Below are positions 1 to 8,914 of a stretch of 64,000 nt of DNA, piece after piece; positions within the stretch are counted from its first letter, which is position 1, and each line of letters opens with the position of its first letter. The DNA is from Streptomyces sp. McG3 (GTDB lineage Bacteria; Actinomycetota; Actinomycetes; Streptomycetales; Streptomycetaceae): positions 1 through 64,000 of the forward strand of contig NZ_JAAXYC010000004.1 in assembly GCF_018619185.1 (NCBI RefSeq), in the 5' to 3' direction. The notes below the pieces were generated by a model. That model was given only the letters and a program-made list of their open reading frames with translations. It was not told the origin of the DNA and ran no database searches. Position numbers and translations under genes: made by a program.

Positions 1-138
1 GCCCTGGTCCCGCCCCACGCCACGCTGCCGGTGATCGGCGGCAGGCTGGAGCTGGGCACCTGGCAGTCGGTCTGCCTGGTGGACACAAACACGAGCAATA
101 CCAACCGTCAGGTTCGGTTGAGCTTCTTCGGCGGGTGA
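1..138 (+). CDS. yjbQ: YjbQ/UPF0047 family protein, C-terminal part
   Basis: Only the last 45 codons are inside the window; the gene enters from the left edge and ends in TGA. The visible tail contains PVIGGRLELGTWQSVCLVD, which fits the conserved C-terminus of YjbQ/UPF0047 proteins, where a GRL-LGTWQ segment precedes the last beta strand. Members of this small conserved family have thiamine-phosphate synthase-like activity in vitro, but their physiological role is unclear. It is likely a housekeeping neighbour rather than part of the polyketide cluster. The catalytic part cannot be seen, so the call rests on the tail alone. Confidence 0.7.
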   Translation, partial: ALVPPHATLPVIGGRLELGTWQSVCLVDTNTSNTNRQVRLSFFGG

Positions 139-590
139 GCCGATCTGGTTGCACGATAGGCGGTAAGTCCGGCCGCACCAACCGGATGCTCGGGCCGTGC
201 CCGAACCTGTCACGCAGGCCTGCTTGAGCTCTCTCCGTGCAATCTGGTTGGTCACTAAACTTCACCACCGGCTCTCGGTAAGGTGCCCGTAAAGACATGC
301 GGAGCGGTTCTTGAGCACGTAACCACGAGCGGCTCTGGCGTTTGACCCTCGCGTGTCTCATCGCCCACACGGCTGATGTCGGCGCCCGCGGGCACCGAGC
401 CATCCTGTCCTGCGCATCGCACGACCGCCCAGGAGCCTGCTGGCATGGAACGCTGGACTCCGTCTGGAGCGTGAGTTCGTCGAGTACGGCGTGGGCCTGC
501 CATCAGGCATCCGTCAGAATCCGGCGTGAGCGCGTATGACTTACGTATGGGGGTGCCGCGCCCTTCCCGGTGTTTCCTAACGTGACCGGG
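139..590. other. intergenic region without a supportable gene
   Basis: About 450 bases with no convincing coding sequence: the open frames here do not show the normal GC-rich third-position pattern and match no family I know. A small hairpin (TCGGGC-CGT-GCCCGA, 190-204) lies about 50 bases after the YjbQ stop and could be a weak terminator. A 7-bp inverted repeat (TTGCACG at 149-155, CGTGCAA at 236-242) and a direct repeat ATCTGGTTG (142-150 and 242-250) are also present. The rest may hold the promoter of the next gene or decayed coding sequence. Confidence 0.5.
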
Positions 591-1121
591 ATGCACGATC
601 CAACTCCCGCGCCCGCAGGGGCCGACGGGCACGAGGACGTTCTGTGGCGTCCGGAAGCGCGCCCGGCCGCCGTCATCGGAACGGCGTTCCTCGTGGCCGC
701 TCTGCTCATCGACGCGGTCGGCCCCGGTGTCACCCTGGCCCGCACGGCGTGCTGGGGCTGTCTGGCGGCGGTGCTGCTCCTGGTTCTCTTCCCGCCGAGG
801 ATCAGTCTGGCCCCCGGACGACTGCTCGTCCGGGGGCTGTTCACCACGAGAGTCGTCCACACGGACCGGCTGTCCGCTCTCCAATGGCCTGCCGACGTGT
901 CCGAGCGCGTGGTCCTGACCGATGTCCGCGGCACCCGGGCCCAACTGGACTTCTGCCTGCTGCGCGCCAACCCGTCTCTCTGGCTCCAACTGGAGGCCGA
1001 TGCCCGCGAGTCACGCCGGTGTGGCAGCCTCGTACGGGGTACGGCCTGTCTCGACCGGCTCGCCCGCCGGATGGACGAGGAAGCGGCGCGGTCGGTCTTC
1101 CGGTCGTCCGGGATCGATTAG
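591..1121 (+). CDS. small membrane protein, PH-domain-like
   Basis: A 176-residue protein of unknown function. Two hydrophobic segments (about residues 28-44 and 52-68) would form a membrane hairpin. They are followed by a soluble region with strand-rich character (ISLAPGRLLVRGLFTTRVVHTDRL), like the membrane-anchored PH-like proteins common in actinomycetes. The ATG at 591 is chosen; a GTG seven codons upstream (570) is possible, and neither has a strong Shine-Dalgarno. The next gene starts 9 bases after the stop, so the two are probably co-transcribed. No catalytic motif is visible. Confidence 0.6.
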   Translation: MHDPTPAPAGADGHEDVLWRPEARPAAVIGTAFLVAALLIDAVGPGVTLARTACWGCLAAVLLLVLFPPRISLAPGRLLVRGLFTTRVVHTDRLSALQWPADVSERVVLTDVRGTRAQLDFCLLRANPSLWLQLEADARESRRCGSLVRGTACLDRLARRMDEEAARSVFRSSGID

Positions 1122-1130
1122 GGGCTCACG

Positions 1131-2036
1131 GTGGCTGTACGAGGCGACGGTACGACTGCGGATCTTCCGACGAACGTCATCAGGACCGCATCCGGTTCCC
1201 TGGAATACCGGTGGGAGCCACGTGATGGTCCGGTGATCGTCGTGCTGCACGGGGGCCATATGCGGGCCGGGCTGTCACTGGGGGAGAAGGTCTACCGTGC
1301 GGCGGGATACTCGCTGCTGGTTCCCTCGCGGCCCGGCTACGGCGCCACGGACCTGTCGGTCGGGGCGGCTCCTGAGGACTTCGCCGACGCCGTGGCCGCC
1401 CTCTGCGGGCTTCTGGGGATCGATCAGGTCAAGGCGTGCGCCGGGGTGTCGGCGGGGGGTCCGACCGCCGTGGCCCTGGCTGCCCGGCATCCCGACCTGG
1501 TCCGCCGGCTGGTCCTGGAATCCGCTGTCGGACCGCTCTCCTGGCCGGGAGCGGGAACGAGAAGGCTCGGACGTGTCGTGTTCTCGCCCCGGTCCGAAGG
1601 CGCGGTCTGGCGGCTGACCCGGTGCTTGCTCGAGCGACGCCCGGAGGCAGCGTTGCGCATGTTGCTCGCGGAGCTGACCACGGGGCGCCCCCAGGATGTC
1701 CTCGACCAGCTGTCCGGGGAGCACCGGGCCGAAGTGACCGCGCTGCTGTCGTCGATGCGTTCCGGCCGAGGATTCGTGAACGACCTGGCTCAGCTCGGTG
1801 GGGGACGGAAGTCCTGGGAGGGGCGCGTCGCGCAGCCGGCGCTCGTCATCGCATCGAGGCGCGATGGTTCCGTTGCTTACGGCCATGCGGTCGAACTCGC
1901 GCGGATCCTGCCCCGGGCCGAGCTGGTGGACAGCGAGGCGGCCGGTCATTTCGTGTGGTTCGGCCCCGATCGGAACCGCATCGAACAGCTGATCACCGCG
2001 TTCCTGGCGCAAGGCGCCACGGCAGGCGGAGGGTGA
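1131..2036 (+). CDS. alpha/beta hydrolase
   Basis: A 301-residue alpha/beta-hydrolase fold enzyme with a GTG start. The oxyanion-hole segment VLHGGHMRAG lies near residue 38. The nucleophile elbow is GVSAGG (near residue 105; Ser is the nucleophile). An acid candidate lies in the RRDGSVAYGHA loop, and the catalytic His is in AAGHFVWFG near residue 275. All three triad elements are thus visible. The substrate cannot be told from sequence. It follows the small membrane protein by 9 bases and is convergent with the GbsR/MarR regulator on the other strand. It could be unrelated to the PKS cluster 7 kb away. Confidence 0.85.
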   Translation: MAVRGDGTTADLPTNVIRTASGSLEYRWEPRDGPVIVVLHGGHMRAGLSLGEKVYRAAGYSLLVPSRPGYGATDLSVGAAPEDFADAVAALCGLLGIDQVKACAGVSAGGPTAVALAARHPDLVRRLVLESAVGPLSWPGAGTRRLGRVVFSPRSEGAVWRLTRCLLERRPEAALRMLLAELTTGRPQDVLDQLSGEHRAEVTALLSSMRSGRGFVNDLAQLGGGRKSWEGRVAQPALVIASRRDGSVAYGHAVELARILPRAELVDSEAAGHFVWFGPDRNRIEQLITAFLAQGATAGGG

Positions 2037-2063
2037 GACGGGCGGGTGGGGTGACTGCGGAGG

Positions 2064-2546
2064 TCAGGCCTGGCCGCCGTCGTACTGTTCCCGCCAACGA
2101 TCGATCAGCGCCGCCATCTCCCGCTGCATGAAACCGTAGAAGTCCTGCATCTCGTCCAGGCGCAGACCCACGACGCTTTCCCTGCCCGCGATCTTGATGC
2201 CGCCCGCAGCGGCGTCCCACATGCTGGCCAGCAGCGTGTTCTGGTTGCCCATCAGGGTCGACCAGGCGTGCTTGCGGAAGCGGTAGTGATCGCGACGGCT
2301 CCCGGGGGCGGGTACGCGCTCGATCATGCCGGTCGGAATCAGCTGGTTCACCGCCCCTGACACTGCACCCGAACTGATGCGCAGCGACTCGCAGAGTTCG
2401 CCGGCGGTCATGGTCTCGTGCTGGCTGAACAGCAGTGCCGTCATCACCCGTGCCGTGGTCTTCTGCATGCCGCCTTGGGAGAGGGTCAGCGCCAGCTTCT
2501 CTGCGTGTTCGCGCAGTTCCTGGTCCACGTCCTCCGTGTCATGCAT
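2064..2546 (-). CDS. GbsR/MarR-family transcriptional regulator
   Basis: A 160-residue winged-helix regulator. The DNA-binding part is about residues 35-90, with the helix-turn-helix in TAGELCESLRISSGAVSGAV and the wing in RVPAPGSRRDHYRFRK, a pattern typical of GbsR-type MarR proteins. The C-terminal helices would form the dimer. The start has a good Shine-Dalgarno (AGGAGGAGG) on the minus strand. It is divergent from the ABC exporter genes at 2641-4394, and a palindrome lies in the 94-base gap, so it probably represses that exporter and itself. Two further members of this fold (8915 and 9447) lie at the head of the PKS operon. Confidence 0.85.
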   Translation of the reverse strand: MHDTEDVDQELREHAEKLALTLSQGGMQKTTARVMTALLFSQHETMTAGELCESLRISSGAVSGAVNQLIPTGMIERVPAPGSRRDHYRFRKHAWSTLMGNQNTLLASMWDAAAGGIKIAGRESVVGLRLDEMQDFYGFMQREMAALIDRWREQYDGGQA

Positions 2547-2592
2547 GCCGAGCCTCCTCCTGAGCCGGATCCCCAGGATACATACAAACCTT

Positions 2593-2607
2593 AACGCTCT
2601 GAGCGTT
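2593..2607. promoter_or_regulatory. candidate operator palindrome for the divergent regulator/exporter pair
   Basis: AACGCT-CTG-AGCGTT is a perfect 6-bp inverted repeat with a 3-base spacer. With a single-base bulge the flanks also match (CTT on the left, AAAG on the right). It sits midway between the divergent starts at 2546 and 2641. A TAGGCT hexamer at 2624-2629 could be the -10 box for the exporter genes. Placement and symmetry fit an autoregulatory MarR/GbsR site; binding is inferred. Confidence 0.55.
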
Positions 2608-2640
2608 CAAAGATCTCTGAAACTAGGCTATGTTTCGGGT

Positions 2641-3570
2641 ATGGAAAACGTGATTGAGCTCCGCGACCTCACCAAGACGTACGGCACGCGGCGCGGTCTC
2701 ACCGGCCTCACCCTCGATGTGGTCCAGGGTGAGGTGTTCGGCTTCCTCGGTCCGAACGGCGCCGGGAAGTCCACCACGATCCGGCTGCTGCTGGACCTCA
2801 TCCGGCCCACGGCCGGCCGGGCTACCGTCCTCGGGCTCGACCCGCGGGGCGACGGCGTCCAGTTGCGCCGTCGTGTCGGATATCTGGCCGGTGACTTCGT
2901 GTGCGACGGGCGCCAGAACGTCCGGGCCTACCTGCGGTTCCTGGCGGAGTTGCGGGGAGGTGTCCCGCAGACCCGTATCGACGCTCTGGCCGACCGGCTC
3001 GGCCTGGACCAGTCGACGAAGATCAAGAAGCTGTCGAAGGGCAACCGGCAGAAGGTCGGACTCGTGCAGGCGTTCATGCACACCCCGGAACTGCTCATCC
3101 TCGACGAGCCGAGCTCCGGACTTGACCCACTGGTCCAGCAGGCGTTCCTCGACATGGTGACGGAGGCCGCCGCGGGCGGCCAGACGGTGTTCATGTCCAG
3201 TCACATCATGAGCGAGGTGGAGGCCGTCGCCGACCGGGTCGGCATCATCCGCGACGGGAGCCTGGTCGCCCTGGACACCGTGGCGAACCTCCGCACCGGA
3301 GCGATCTGTGATGTCGAGATCACCTTCGAGGCAAGCGTCCCGGTGAGCGCCTTCGAGGGGCTGCCCGGTGTGGGCCGACTCCACCTCGACGAGGCGGGCA
3401 CGCGGCTCACCGGTCAGATCTCGGGGCCGCCGGACGCCTTCATCAAGGCTCTGGCCCACTTCTCCGTCACCGGCCTGCGCGCCACCGAGCCCGCTCTCGA
3501 CGAGGTCTTCCACGCGTACTACGACGGGGCCGAAGCGGCGCCGCGCACCGACTCGACCACTCTCGCCTGA
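2641..3570 (+). CDS. ABC transporter ATP-binding protein
   Basis: A 309-residue nucleotide-binding subunit of an ABC-2 type exporter (DrrA-like class). Walker A is GPNGAGKSTT, the signature motif is LSKGNRQKVGL, and Walker B is LLILDEPSSGLDP followed by the His-switch segment MSSHIMSE. The C-terminal 90 residues are the regulatory extension usual in this class. The ATG at 2641 is chosen because the family's first strand (VIELRDLTKTYG) starts there; longer in-frame extensions would overlap the promoter and the divergent gene. It pairs with the permease 50 bases downstream. With the neighbouring GbsR/MarR repressor it could be a drug or self-resistance pump, but the substrate is unknown. Confidence 0.9.
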   Translation: MENVIELRDLTKTYGTRRGLTGLTLDVVQGEVFGFLGPNGAGKSTTIRLLLDLIRPTAGRATVLGLDPRGDGVQLRRRVGYLAGDFVCDGRQNVRAYLRFLAELRGGVPQTRIDALADRLGLDQSTKIKKLSKGNRQKVGLVQAFMHTPELLILDEPSSGLDPLVQQAFLDMVTEAAAGGQTVFMSSHIMSEVEAVADRVGIIRDGSLVALDTVANLRTGAICDVEITFEASVPVSAFEGLPGVGRLHLDEAGTRLTGQISGPPDAFIKALAHFSVTGLRATEPALDEVFHAYYDGAEAAPRTDSTTLA

Positions 3571-3620
3571 CTCGGCACTCTCGCAGCTCCACCACACCGG
3601 TACGGAAAGGATCCACCCCC

Positions 3621-4394
3621 ATGAGCGCCGCCGCAATCCTCACCAAGACGCTGTCGGACAGCCGTCGAGGTCTGATCGGCTGGTCTGTCGGCACAGCACT
3701 GGTGGGGATGGTGTACGCCAGCACCTACCCCTCCCAGCGCGAGAACGTGGACAGCATCCCCGAGGCCCTTCGTCAGAGCCTCAACGTCGACGGCACGGCT
3801 GCCGGCTATCTGCAGGCCTCCGTGTTCGGCATCATTGTCCCGCTCCTCGCGATGATCTACGGCGTGACCATGGGGGCGAGGGCCATCGCCGGAGATGAGG
3901 AATCAGGGCAGCTCGATCTGCTGCTCGCGCACCCCATCACACGGACCCAGCTGGTCCTTCAGCGGTTCGGCGCTCTGGTGGCCGGAGCGCTGGGCATCTC
4001 CGCCCTAGTCTGGCTCGCGGTCCTAGCCGTGCGCGGCAGCGCCGAGCTGACCAGCGTCAGCCCCCTCCAGTTCCTGGCCCAGTGCTTCAACCTGGCTCTC
4101 CTTGCGATCACCTTCGGTGCTCTCGCCGTCGGGGTCGGAGCCGCTGTGGGCCGACGCGCGGTGGCCCTGGTCGTCGTGGCCATCGTGGGGGTGCTCTCGT
4201 ACACCGCCAGCACCTTCGCCACGCAGATCGGCGCCGACTGGATCGCCCACCTGTCACCCTTCCACTACTACATCGGTGGAGAGCCGCTGCGGAACGGTTT
4301 CCAATGGGGTGATGCCGCTGTGCTCGTCATCGCCTCGGCGATCTTCGTCGCGGCCGGTCTCGCTCGTTTCAACCGTCGAGACATCAACAGCTGA
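3621..4394 (+). CDS. ABC-2 type transporter permease
   Basis: A 257-residue integral membrane protein with about six hydrophobic segments (near residues 20-38, 68-88, 115-140, 150-175, 180-200 and 230-250) and a short cytoplasmic N-terminus. It contains the cytoplasmic loop GARAIAGDEESGQLDLLLAHPI, the EexG-type element typical of ABC-2 permeases (E-x-G before the second helix). The ATG follows a GGAAAGGAT Shine-Dalgarno. It pairs with the ATPase at 2641-3570 to form an exporter. It lies 130 bases upstream of the P450 in the same direction. Confidence 0.9.
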   Translation: MSAAAILTKTLSDSRRGLIGWSVGTALVGMVYASTYPSQRENVDSIPEALRQSLNVDGTAAGYLQASVFGIIVPLLAMIYGVTMGARAIAGDEESGQLDLLLAHPITRTQLVLQRFGALVAGALGISALVWLAVLAVRGSAELTSVSPLQFLAQCFNLALLAITFGALAVGVGAAVGRRAVALVVVAIVGVLSYTASTFATQIGADWIAHLSPFHYYIGGEPLRNGFQWGDAAVLVIASAIFVAAGLARFNRRDINS

Positions 4395-4523
4395 GGCTCC
4401 GCCGCAAGGGCACTCCCACCATTGCTGGGGTCGACTCTGGGGGGCACCCTGATGCACTGATCGATGGGTGGGAGCCAGACTTTCCGGCAACGACCCGACT
4501 TATCGGAGTGGGAAGGTGATGGG

Positions 4524-5714
4524 GTGTCCACCGTCGACAGCGGGATTGCGCCGCAACCCAACGTGAACGATCCGGCGATCTACGACTGGTATCGCATGAT
4601 GCGGGACAACCATCCGGTGCACCAGGATCCGGGTACCGGATGGTGGGTGGTCTACCGTTACGCCGACGCGCGCAATGTCCTGACCAATCCGGGCACGTTC
4701 TCTTCCGAAATGCATCGGATGGGGTTCCCCGAGTCGGGGCTGGAGAGTCTTCCGCAGATGGATCCGCCCCGGCACACGCGCGTCCGGAGGATTCTTGGTA
4801 CCACTTTCACGCCCAGTTCCATCGCGGCGTACGAGCCCCAGATCGTTCGGATCACCAACGAGATACTCGACGACCTCTCCGACCGGGATGAAATCGACCT
4901 CGTCGCTGATCTGGCGTACACCGTGCCCATCGCGGTCATTCTGGAGATCCTCGGCCTGCCGGCCGAGGACCGCCATCTCTTCTACAACTGGGCTCGCAAG
5001 GTCATGAGCGTAACGCCCGAGGAGATGGCGCAGGAGGGATACCTGGAGGCCCTGGGCGAGCTGCAGCAGGAAGCGATCACCTACCTTCGGGAGAAGGTCC
5101 GCTCACGCAAGAACAAGACCGGCGACGACATGCTGACGCGGCTCGCCAACGCCGAACTCGACGGTGATCGACTCACCGAGGACGAAACGGTCAACTTCGC
5201 GAACGTGATGTTCGCCGGCGGCCACATCAGTACGACGATGACCATCGCCAACTCGGTGGATCTTCTTGATCTGAACCCGCAGGCGCAGGCCGACGTGCGG
5301 GCTGACCGGAAGCTGATAGGTCCGGCGGTCGAGGAGGTGCTCCGACATCGGCCTCCGATCACGACCGGGCTGCGTGCATCGACCAAGGATGTCGAGGTTG
5401 CCGGCGTCACGATCCCGGCACACCAGCATGTCGCTGCCAGCTTCTGCTCCGCCAACCGGGACGAACGACAATTCCCCGATCCGGAAACGTACGACATCCA
5501 CCGGAACAGCGAGGGGCGCCACTTCGGGTTCGGCTTCGGGACGCACCATTGCATTGGCAATGCTCTGGGTAGGCTTGAGGCGAGGCTGGTCCTCGGCGTG
5601 CTCTTCGATCGTTTCAAAGAAATCACGGTCGAACGTGACGGCGACCTCGTCTGGGCCATCCCGCCGCAGATGGTCGGCTTCGAGAAGCTGCCGGTCACGC
5701 TGCGCAGAGCCTGA
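4524..5714 (+). CDS. cytochrome P450
   Basis: A 396-residue soluble bacterial P450 (class I, needing ferredoxin and reductase partners not seen here). The heme-thiolate loop FGFGFGTHHCIGNALGR places the cysteine ligand at about residue 343. The K-helix E-x-x-R is in EEVLRHRPP (near 270). The I-helix reads FAGGHISTTM (near 230), so the usual acidic residue before the Thr is not in its standard place, as in a subset of actinomycete P450s. GTG 4524 is chosen: GGAAGG lies 7 bases upstream, while the longer frame from 4464 lacks a good site. It ends 14 bases before a strong hairpin. Its position beside the LAL regulator makes it a likely tailoring hydroxylase or epoxidase of the polyketide, but this is inference. 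Confidence 0.9.
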   Translation: MSTVDSGIAPQPNVNDPAIYDWYRMMRDNHPVHQDPGTGWWVVYRYADARNVLTNPGTFSSEMHRMGFPESGLESLPQMDPPRHTRVRRILGTTFTPSSIAAYEPQIVRITNEILDDLSDRDEIDLVADLAYTVPIAVILEILGLPAEDRHLFYNWARKVMSVTPEEMAQEGYLEALGELQQEAITYLREKVRSRKNKTGDDMLTRLANAELDGDRLTEDETVNFANVMFAGGHISTTMTIANSVDLLDLNPQAQADVRADRKLIGPAVEEVLRHRPPITTGLRASTKDVEVAGVTIPAHQHVAASFCSANRDERQFPDPETYDIHRNSEGRHFGFGFGTHHCIGNALGRLEARLVLGVLFDRFKEITVERDGDLVWAIPPQMVGFEKLPVTLRRA

Positions 5715-5727
5715 CAGGCTCGCATGA

Positions 5728-5760
5728 GGGTGCTCGGAGGCATGACAGCTCCGAGCACCC
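5728..5760 (+). terminator. strong hairpin after the P450
   Basis: GGGTGCTCGGAG (5728-5739) and CTCCGAGCACCC (5749-5760) form a perfect 12-bp GC-rich stem with a 9-base loop, starting 14 bases after the P450 stop. No U tract follows, as is common for actinomycete terminators. It would insulate the P450 unit from the regulator downstream. Confidence 0.75.
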
Positions 5761-5934
5761 CCATGCTGTCGGGTGGTGAGTCGGGGAGGCGCGGGGTGCA
5801 GCCGACAGCGACAAGCCTGCGTTAATTTTGGCTGCGTTCCTTTTCTTCCGGCGTCAATCGCCCATAGCTTCCCCCTGTTCGTTCGTCGGCAGGTTCTGGA
5901 GCCTTACCGGGTTCCTCTTCAGGGGGTGTGGCGA

Positions 5935-8751
5935 ATGTGGCGTGACTGCGGGCTTCTGGAGCGCGAACGTGAGATCGATCTGCTGGATGACTCCTTGCGT
6001 CGAGCGCGGGACGGCAAGGGCCGTCTGGTCCTTATAGAGGGTGAACAAGGTTCTGGCAAGACAAGTCTCTTGCACGCTCTGCGCACTGCGGCGGAGGAAA
6101 GAGGATTTCGCGTGCTTCGCGCATGCGGAAGTGAGTTCGAGAGCGATTTTTCCTGGGCTGTTCTGAGGCAGCTCTTCTGTGATGCGGCTGATGGGGAGCG
6201 GTCAGAAGGGGCATACCGGAATTTCGGGGCGGCCTCGATCGAGAAGGTTCTCTCCGGCTGCGGGGCGGGAGAGGGTGCGACGGGGCCCGTCGCGACAGAT
6301 CTCCACCCCGCTTTTCGGAGCATGTTCGGTACATGTCGCGAGATATCTGCCGCTGAGCCGTTGCTACTCATCATCGACGAGGCCCAGTGGGGTGACGTCG
6401 AATCCATGCGTTTCCTTGCATACCTGGCGAACCGCATCGAGGACTACGGCATACTGATCGTTCTCACGGCGACCTGTGCGAAACGCGGACCGATTTCGGA
6501 TCTGCTTATGACGGCGAGCGCCTCGGCGTCGGCGTCCTACCACCGGCTGTCGCCGCTGACCAGGGAAGGCGCACGGCGACAGATCGTGGAACGGGTCGGC
6601 CGCGAGGTGCCCGAGAGTGTCCTGCGAACCTGCTTCGAACTCACGGAGGGCAACCCGCTCCACCTGGCCGAGCTCCTCGACGAGATTGTCGGGCAGGGGC
6701 TGGAGCCCGATGAGGCGGCGGTTGCGGAGATCTCCCTGATCACTCCCGTACGCATCTCGTGGAATGTCGGGAGCCGGCTCCGGAAACTTCCCGCCAACGC
6801 GACCGTGTTGGCGGAGGCCATCGCCGTGCTCGACGACCAGGCCGAGCCGCGGCACTGCGTCGGAGTGACCGGGCTGGGCGAGGCGGAGCTGCTCGACGCG
6901 GCAGGATGCCTCAGAGACGCCGACGTGCTCAGACCGGGAACACCGTACAGATTCCGGCACCCTGTGGTCAGGCAGGTCACCTACACACAGATGTCTCCGC
7001 GGGATCGCGGCAGCGTCCACCGCAGATCGGCTCGAACGCTCCAAGCCGCAGGAGCCTCGGCGCGTGAGGTCGCGGAGCATCTGGTCCGCACCGATCCGCT
7101 CGGTGACACGTGGAGCGTGTCCGTGCTGCACTCCGCTTCCTCCGGGGCGATGAAGGAGGGCGACCCGAACGCGGCGATCCGCTATCTCCGGCACGCCCTC
7201 GCGGAGCCTCTCTCCGAGGAGCGTGAACTGGCCACGCTGGCGCGGCTCGGTTCTGCGGAACTGCGTGCCCACGACCCGTCGGCCATAGAGCGTCTGCGGG
7301 AGGTGAAGACACGCGGGGGGGAGCCGGAGGGGCGGAGATTAGTCCGTACCGAACTGGGCGTTGCACTCGCCGCTTCGGCCCGGTACGAGGAGGCTCTGAT
7401 CCTTCTCGGCCAGGACCGGGAGCAGATGCCCGAGGACACACGCGCGTTCGCGGCGGTGCTGTCCCGGCTTGCCCCGTCGATGTCCGAGCGTACGCACCCC
7501 TCCTTCGTGCCCAGCGGGGGAACGCGGTCTCGCGCCGCTGTCGAGGCTCTCCTGCGGTGCGCGCCGCTGCGGCGCGTCCGCCGACTGGCCTCCGCCGCGC
7601 TGTCGGCCGGTGAGCGAGAGGCCTTGCACGACACCGGCCTCACCCCGGGCTCCATCGCCGCGTGGGCGCTCTCCGAATGCGACGAACTGGACGGCGCGGA
7701 AAGGGCGCTGGACGATCAGCTGCGCCGGGCGACGCGGGCGGGACAGCTCCTGACCGTGGACACGGTCAGGAGTTTGCGGGCCCGGGTCCTCTACAGCAGC
7801 GGACGACTTGCCGAGGCCGAAGCCGCCGCACGTTCCGTACTCCGGCATCAGCGCGCGACTTCCCTGCGCCCCCTGTCCGTGCCCCTGGCGGCCGCCGTCC
7901 TTGTGCACTGCCTGGTCGACACCTGCCGGCCCGATGAGGCCGAGGCCTTCCTGGGGAAGACGGGGTTGAGCGGGGAGCTGCCCGAAGCCGCCATGTTCCT
8001 TCCCCTGCGCGCCGCCCGGGGCCGGTTGCGGATCAGACTCGACCGCTTCGACGACGGTCTCGCCGACATTCGCAGTTATCGTGAACTCGCCGCCCGGCAT
8101 GGGTGGTGGCACCCCTCCGCCGTCTGCGACTACCTGTCTGACGGCGTTCGCGCCGTGGTCCGCTCCGACGGATCGGAGCAGGCGATCGACCTGGTCACCG
8201 ACGAACTGGCCCGAGCACGGGCCTTCGGTGCCGCCAGGCCTCTGGCTGTGACCCTGCGTACCTATGGGGAGCTGCAGGGCGGAGCGGGAGGCCTCGCCCT
8301 CATCGAACAGGCCCAGAGCATGCTGGCCGGGCTCCCCGACACCCTCGAACACGCCCGCACGTTGATAGCGCTGGGAGCCGCGAGGCGTCGCGCCGGACAG
8401 CGCAGCGAGGCCCGCCGACGGCTCACCGCTGGCATGAACCTGGCCGGGAGCATCGGGGCCGTGGATCTCGAGAACGAGGCCCGACAGGAGCTGCGGCTCG
8501 CGGGATCACGATCCGTTCGCGGTGAGGTGTCTGCCCCTGTTCCCCTGACTCCGGCAGAGGAACGCGTCGCCTGGCAGGCGGCCAAGGGGCTGAGCAACCG
8601 CGAAATCGCCCAGGCGCTCTTCGTCACCGTCAAGACCGTCGAATGGCACCTGAGCCAGACCTACGCCAAGCTCGGCATCGGCAGACGGTCCGAGCTGCCG
8701 GACGTGCTGGACCCGGCCTCCGACGCCGAAAACACCGCCAGGTCCGCCTGA
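5935..8751 (+). CDS. LuxR-family large ATP-binding (LAL) transcriptional activator with one TTA codon
   Basis: A 938-residue LAL regulator and probable pathway-specific activator of the PKS genes. The N-terminal AAA-like ATPase has Walker A GEQGSGKTSLL (about residues 36-46) and Walker B LLLIIDEAQWGD (about 143-154). The middle is a long helical, TPR-like region. The C-terminal LuxR helix-turn-helix (about 873-927) includes GLSNREIAQALFVTVKTVEWHL. ATG 5935 is chosen: AGGGGG lies upstream, and the family's conserved start LLEREREIDLL follows at once; a GTG at 5926 is also possible. Codon 469 (7339-7341) is TTA, the only one seen in this gene, so translation should depend on the bldA leucyl-tRNA. 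The 220-base upstream region is relatively AT-rich near 5820-5870 and probably holds its promoter. Confidence 0.92.
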   Translation: MWRDCGLLEREREIDLLDDSLRRARDGKGRLVLIEGEQGSGKTSLLHALRTAAEERGFRVLRACGSEFESDFSWAVLRQLFCDAADGERSEGAYRNFGAASIEKVLSGCGAGEGATGPVATDLHPAFRSMFGTCREISAAEPLLLIIDEAQWGDVESMRFLAYLANRIEDYGILIVLTATCAKRGPISDLLMTASASASASYHRLSPLTREGARRQIVERVGREVPESVLRTCFELTEGNPLHLAELLDEIVGQGLEPDEAAVAEISLITPVRISWNVGSRLRKLPANATVLAEAIAVLDDQAEPRHCVGVTGLGEAELLDAAGCLRDADVLRPGTPYRFRHPVVRQVTYTQMSPRDRGSVHRRSARTLQAAGASAREVAEHLVRTDPLGDTWSVSVLHSASSGAMKEGDPNAAIRYLRHALAEPLSEERELATLARLGSAELRAHDPSAIERLREVKTRGGEPEGRRLVRTELGVALAASARYEEALILLGQDREQMPEDTRAFAAVLSRLAPSMSERTHPSFVPSGGTRSRAAVEALLRCAPLRRVRRLASAALSAGEREALHDTGLTPGSIAAWALSECDELDGAERALDDQLRRATRAGQLLTVDTVRSLRARVLYSSGRLAEAEAAARSVLRHQRATSLRPLSVPLAAAVLVHCLVDTCRPDEAEAFLGKTGLSGELPEAAMFLPLRAARGRLRIRLDRFDDGLADIRSYRELAARHGWWHPSAVCDYLSDGVRAVVRSDGSEQAIDLVTDELARARAFGAARPLAVTLRTYGELQGGAGGLALIEQAQSMLAGLPDTLEHARTLIALGAARRRAGQRSEARRRLTAGMNLAGSIGAVDLENEARQELRLAGSRSVRGEVSAPVPLTPAEERVAWQAAKGLSNREIAQALFVTVKTVEWHLSQTYAKLGIGRRSELPDVLDPASDAENTARSA

Positions 8752-8852
8752 TTCCGTCCCCCGGCTCTCATGGACTCCGCGGACTGGGGTCTCTGCTGGG
8801 GCTGTACCTGGGGCGGAGACGGCGCTGCTCGGCGAGGCTTGCCGACAGTTCA

Positions 8853-8883
8853 CCGGGGGTGAGCGAACACCGCTCGCCCCCGG
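8853..8883 (+). terminator. hairpin between the LAL regulator and the PKS operon
   Basis: CCGGGGGTGAGCG (8853-8865) and CGCTCGCCCCCGG (8871-8883) form a 13-bp stem with one G-T wobble and a 5-base loop. It lies about 100 bases after the LAL stop and 31 bases before the GTG of the first operon gene. It may end LAL transcription or act as a leader hairpin of the PKS operon; the sequence does not decide. Confidence 0.6.
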
Positions 8884-8914
8884 AACCTCTTCCCTCGACG
8901 GAAAGGCGGGATCA

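Noticed and set aside
342-539. 65-codon plus-strand frame near the left edge
   Set aside because: No ribosome site, atypical codon positions and no recognisable family; it overlaps an equally implausible minus-strand frame.
4464-4523. Upstream extension of the P450 start
   Set aside because: The 20 extra codons have no family similarity, and the GTG at 4524 has a much better Shine-Dalgarno.
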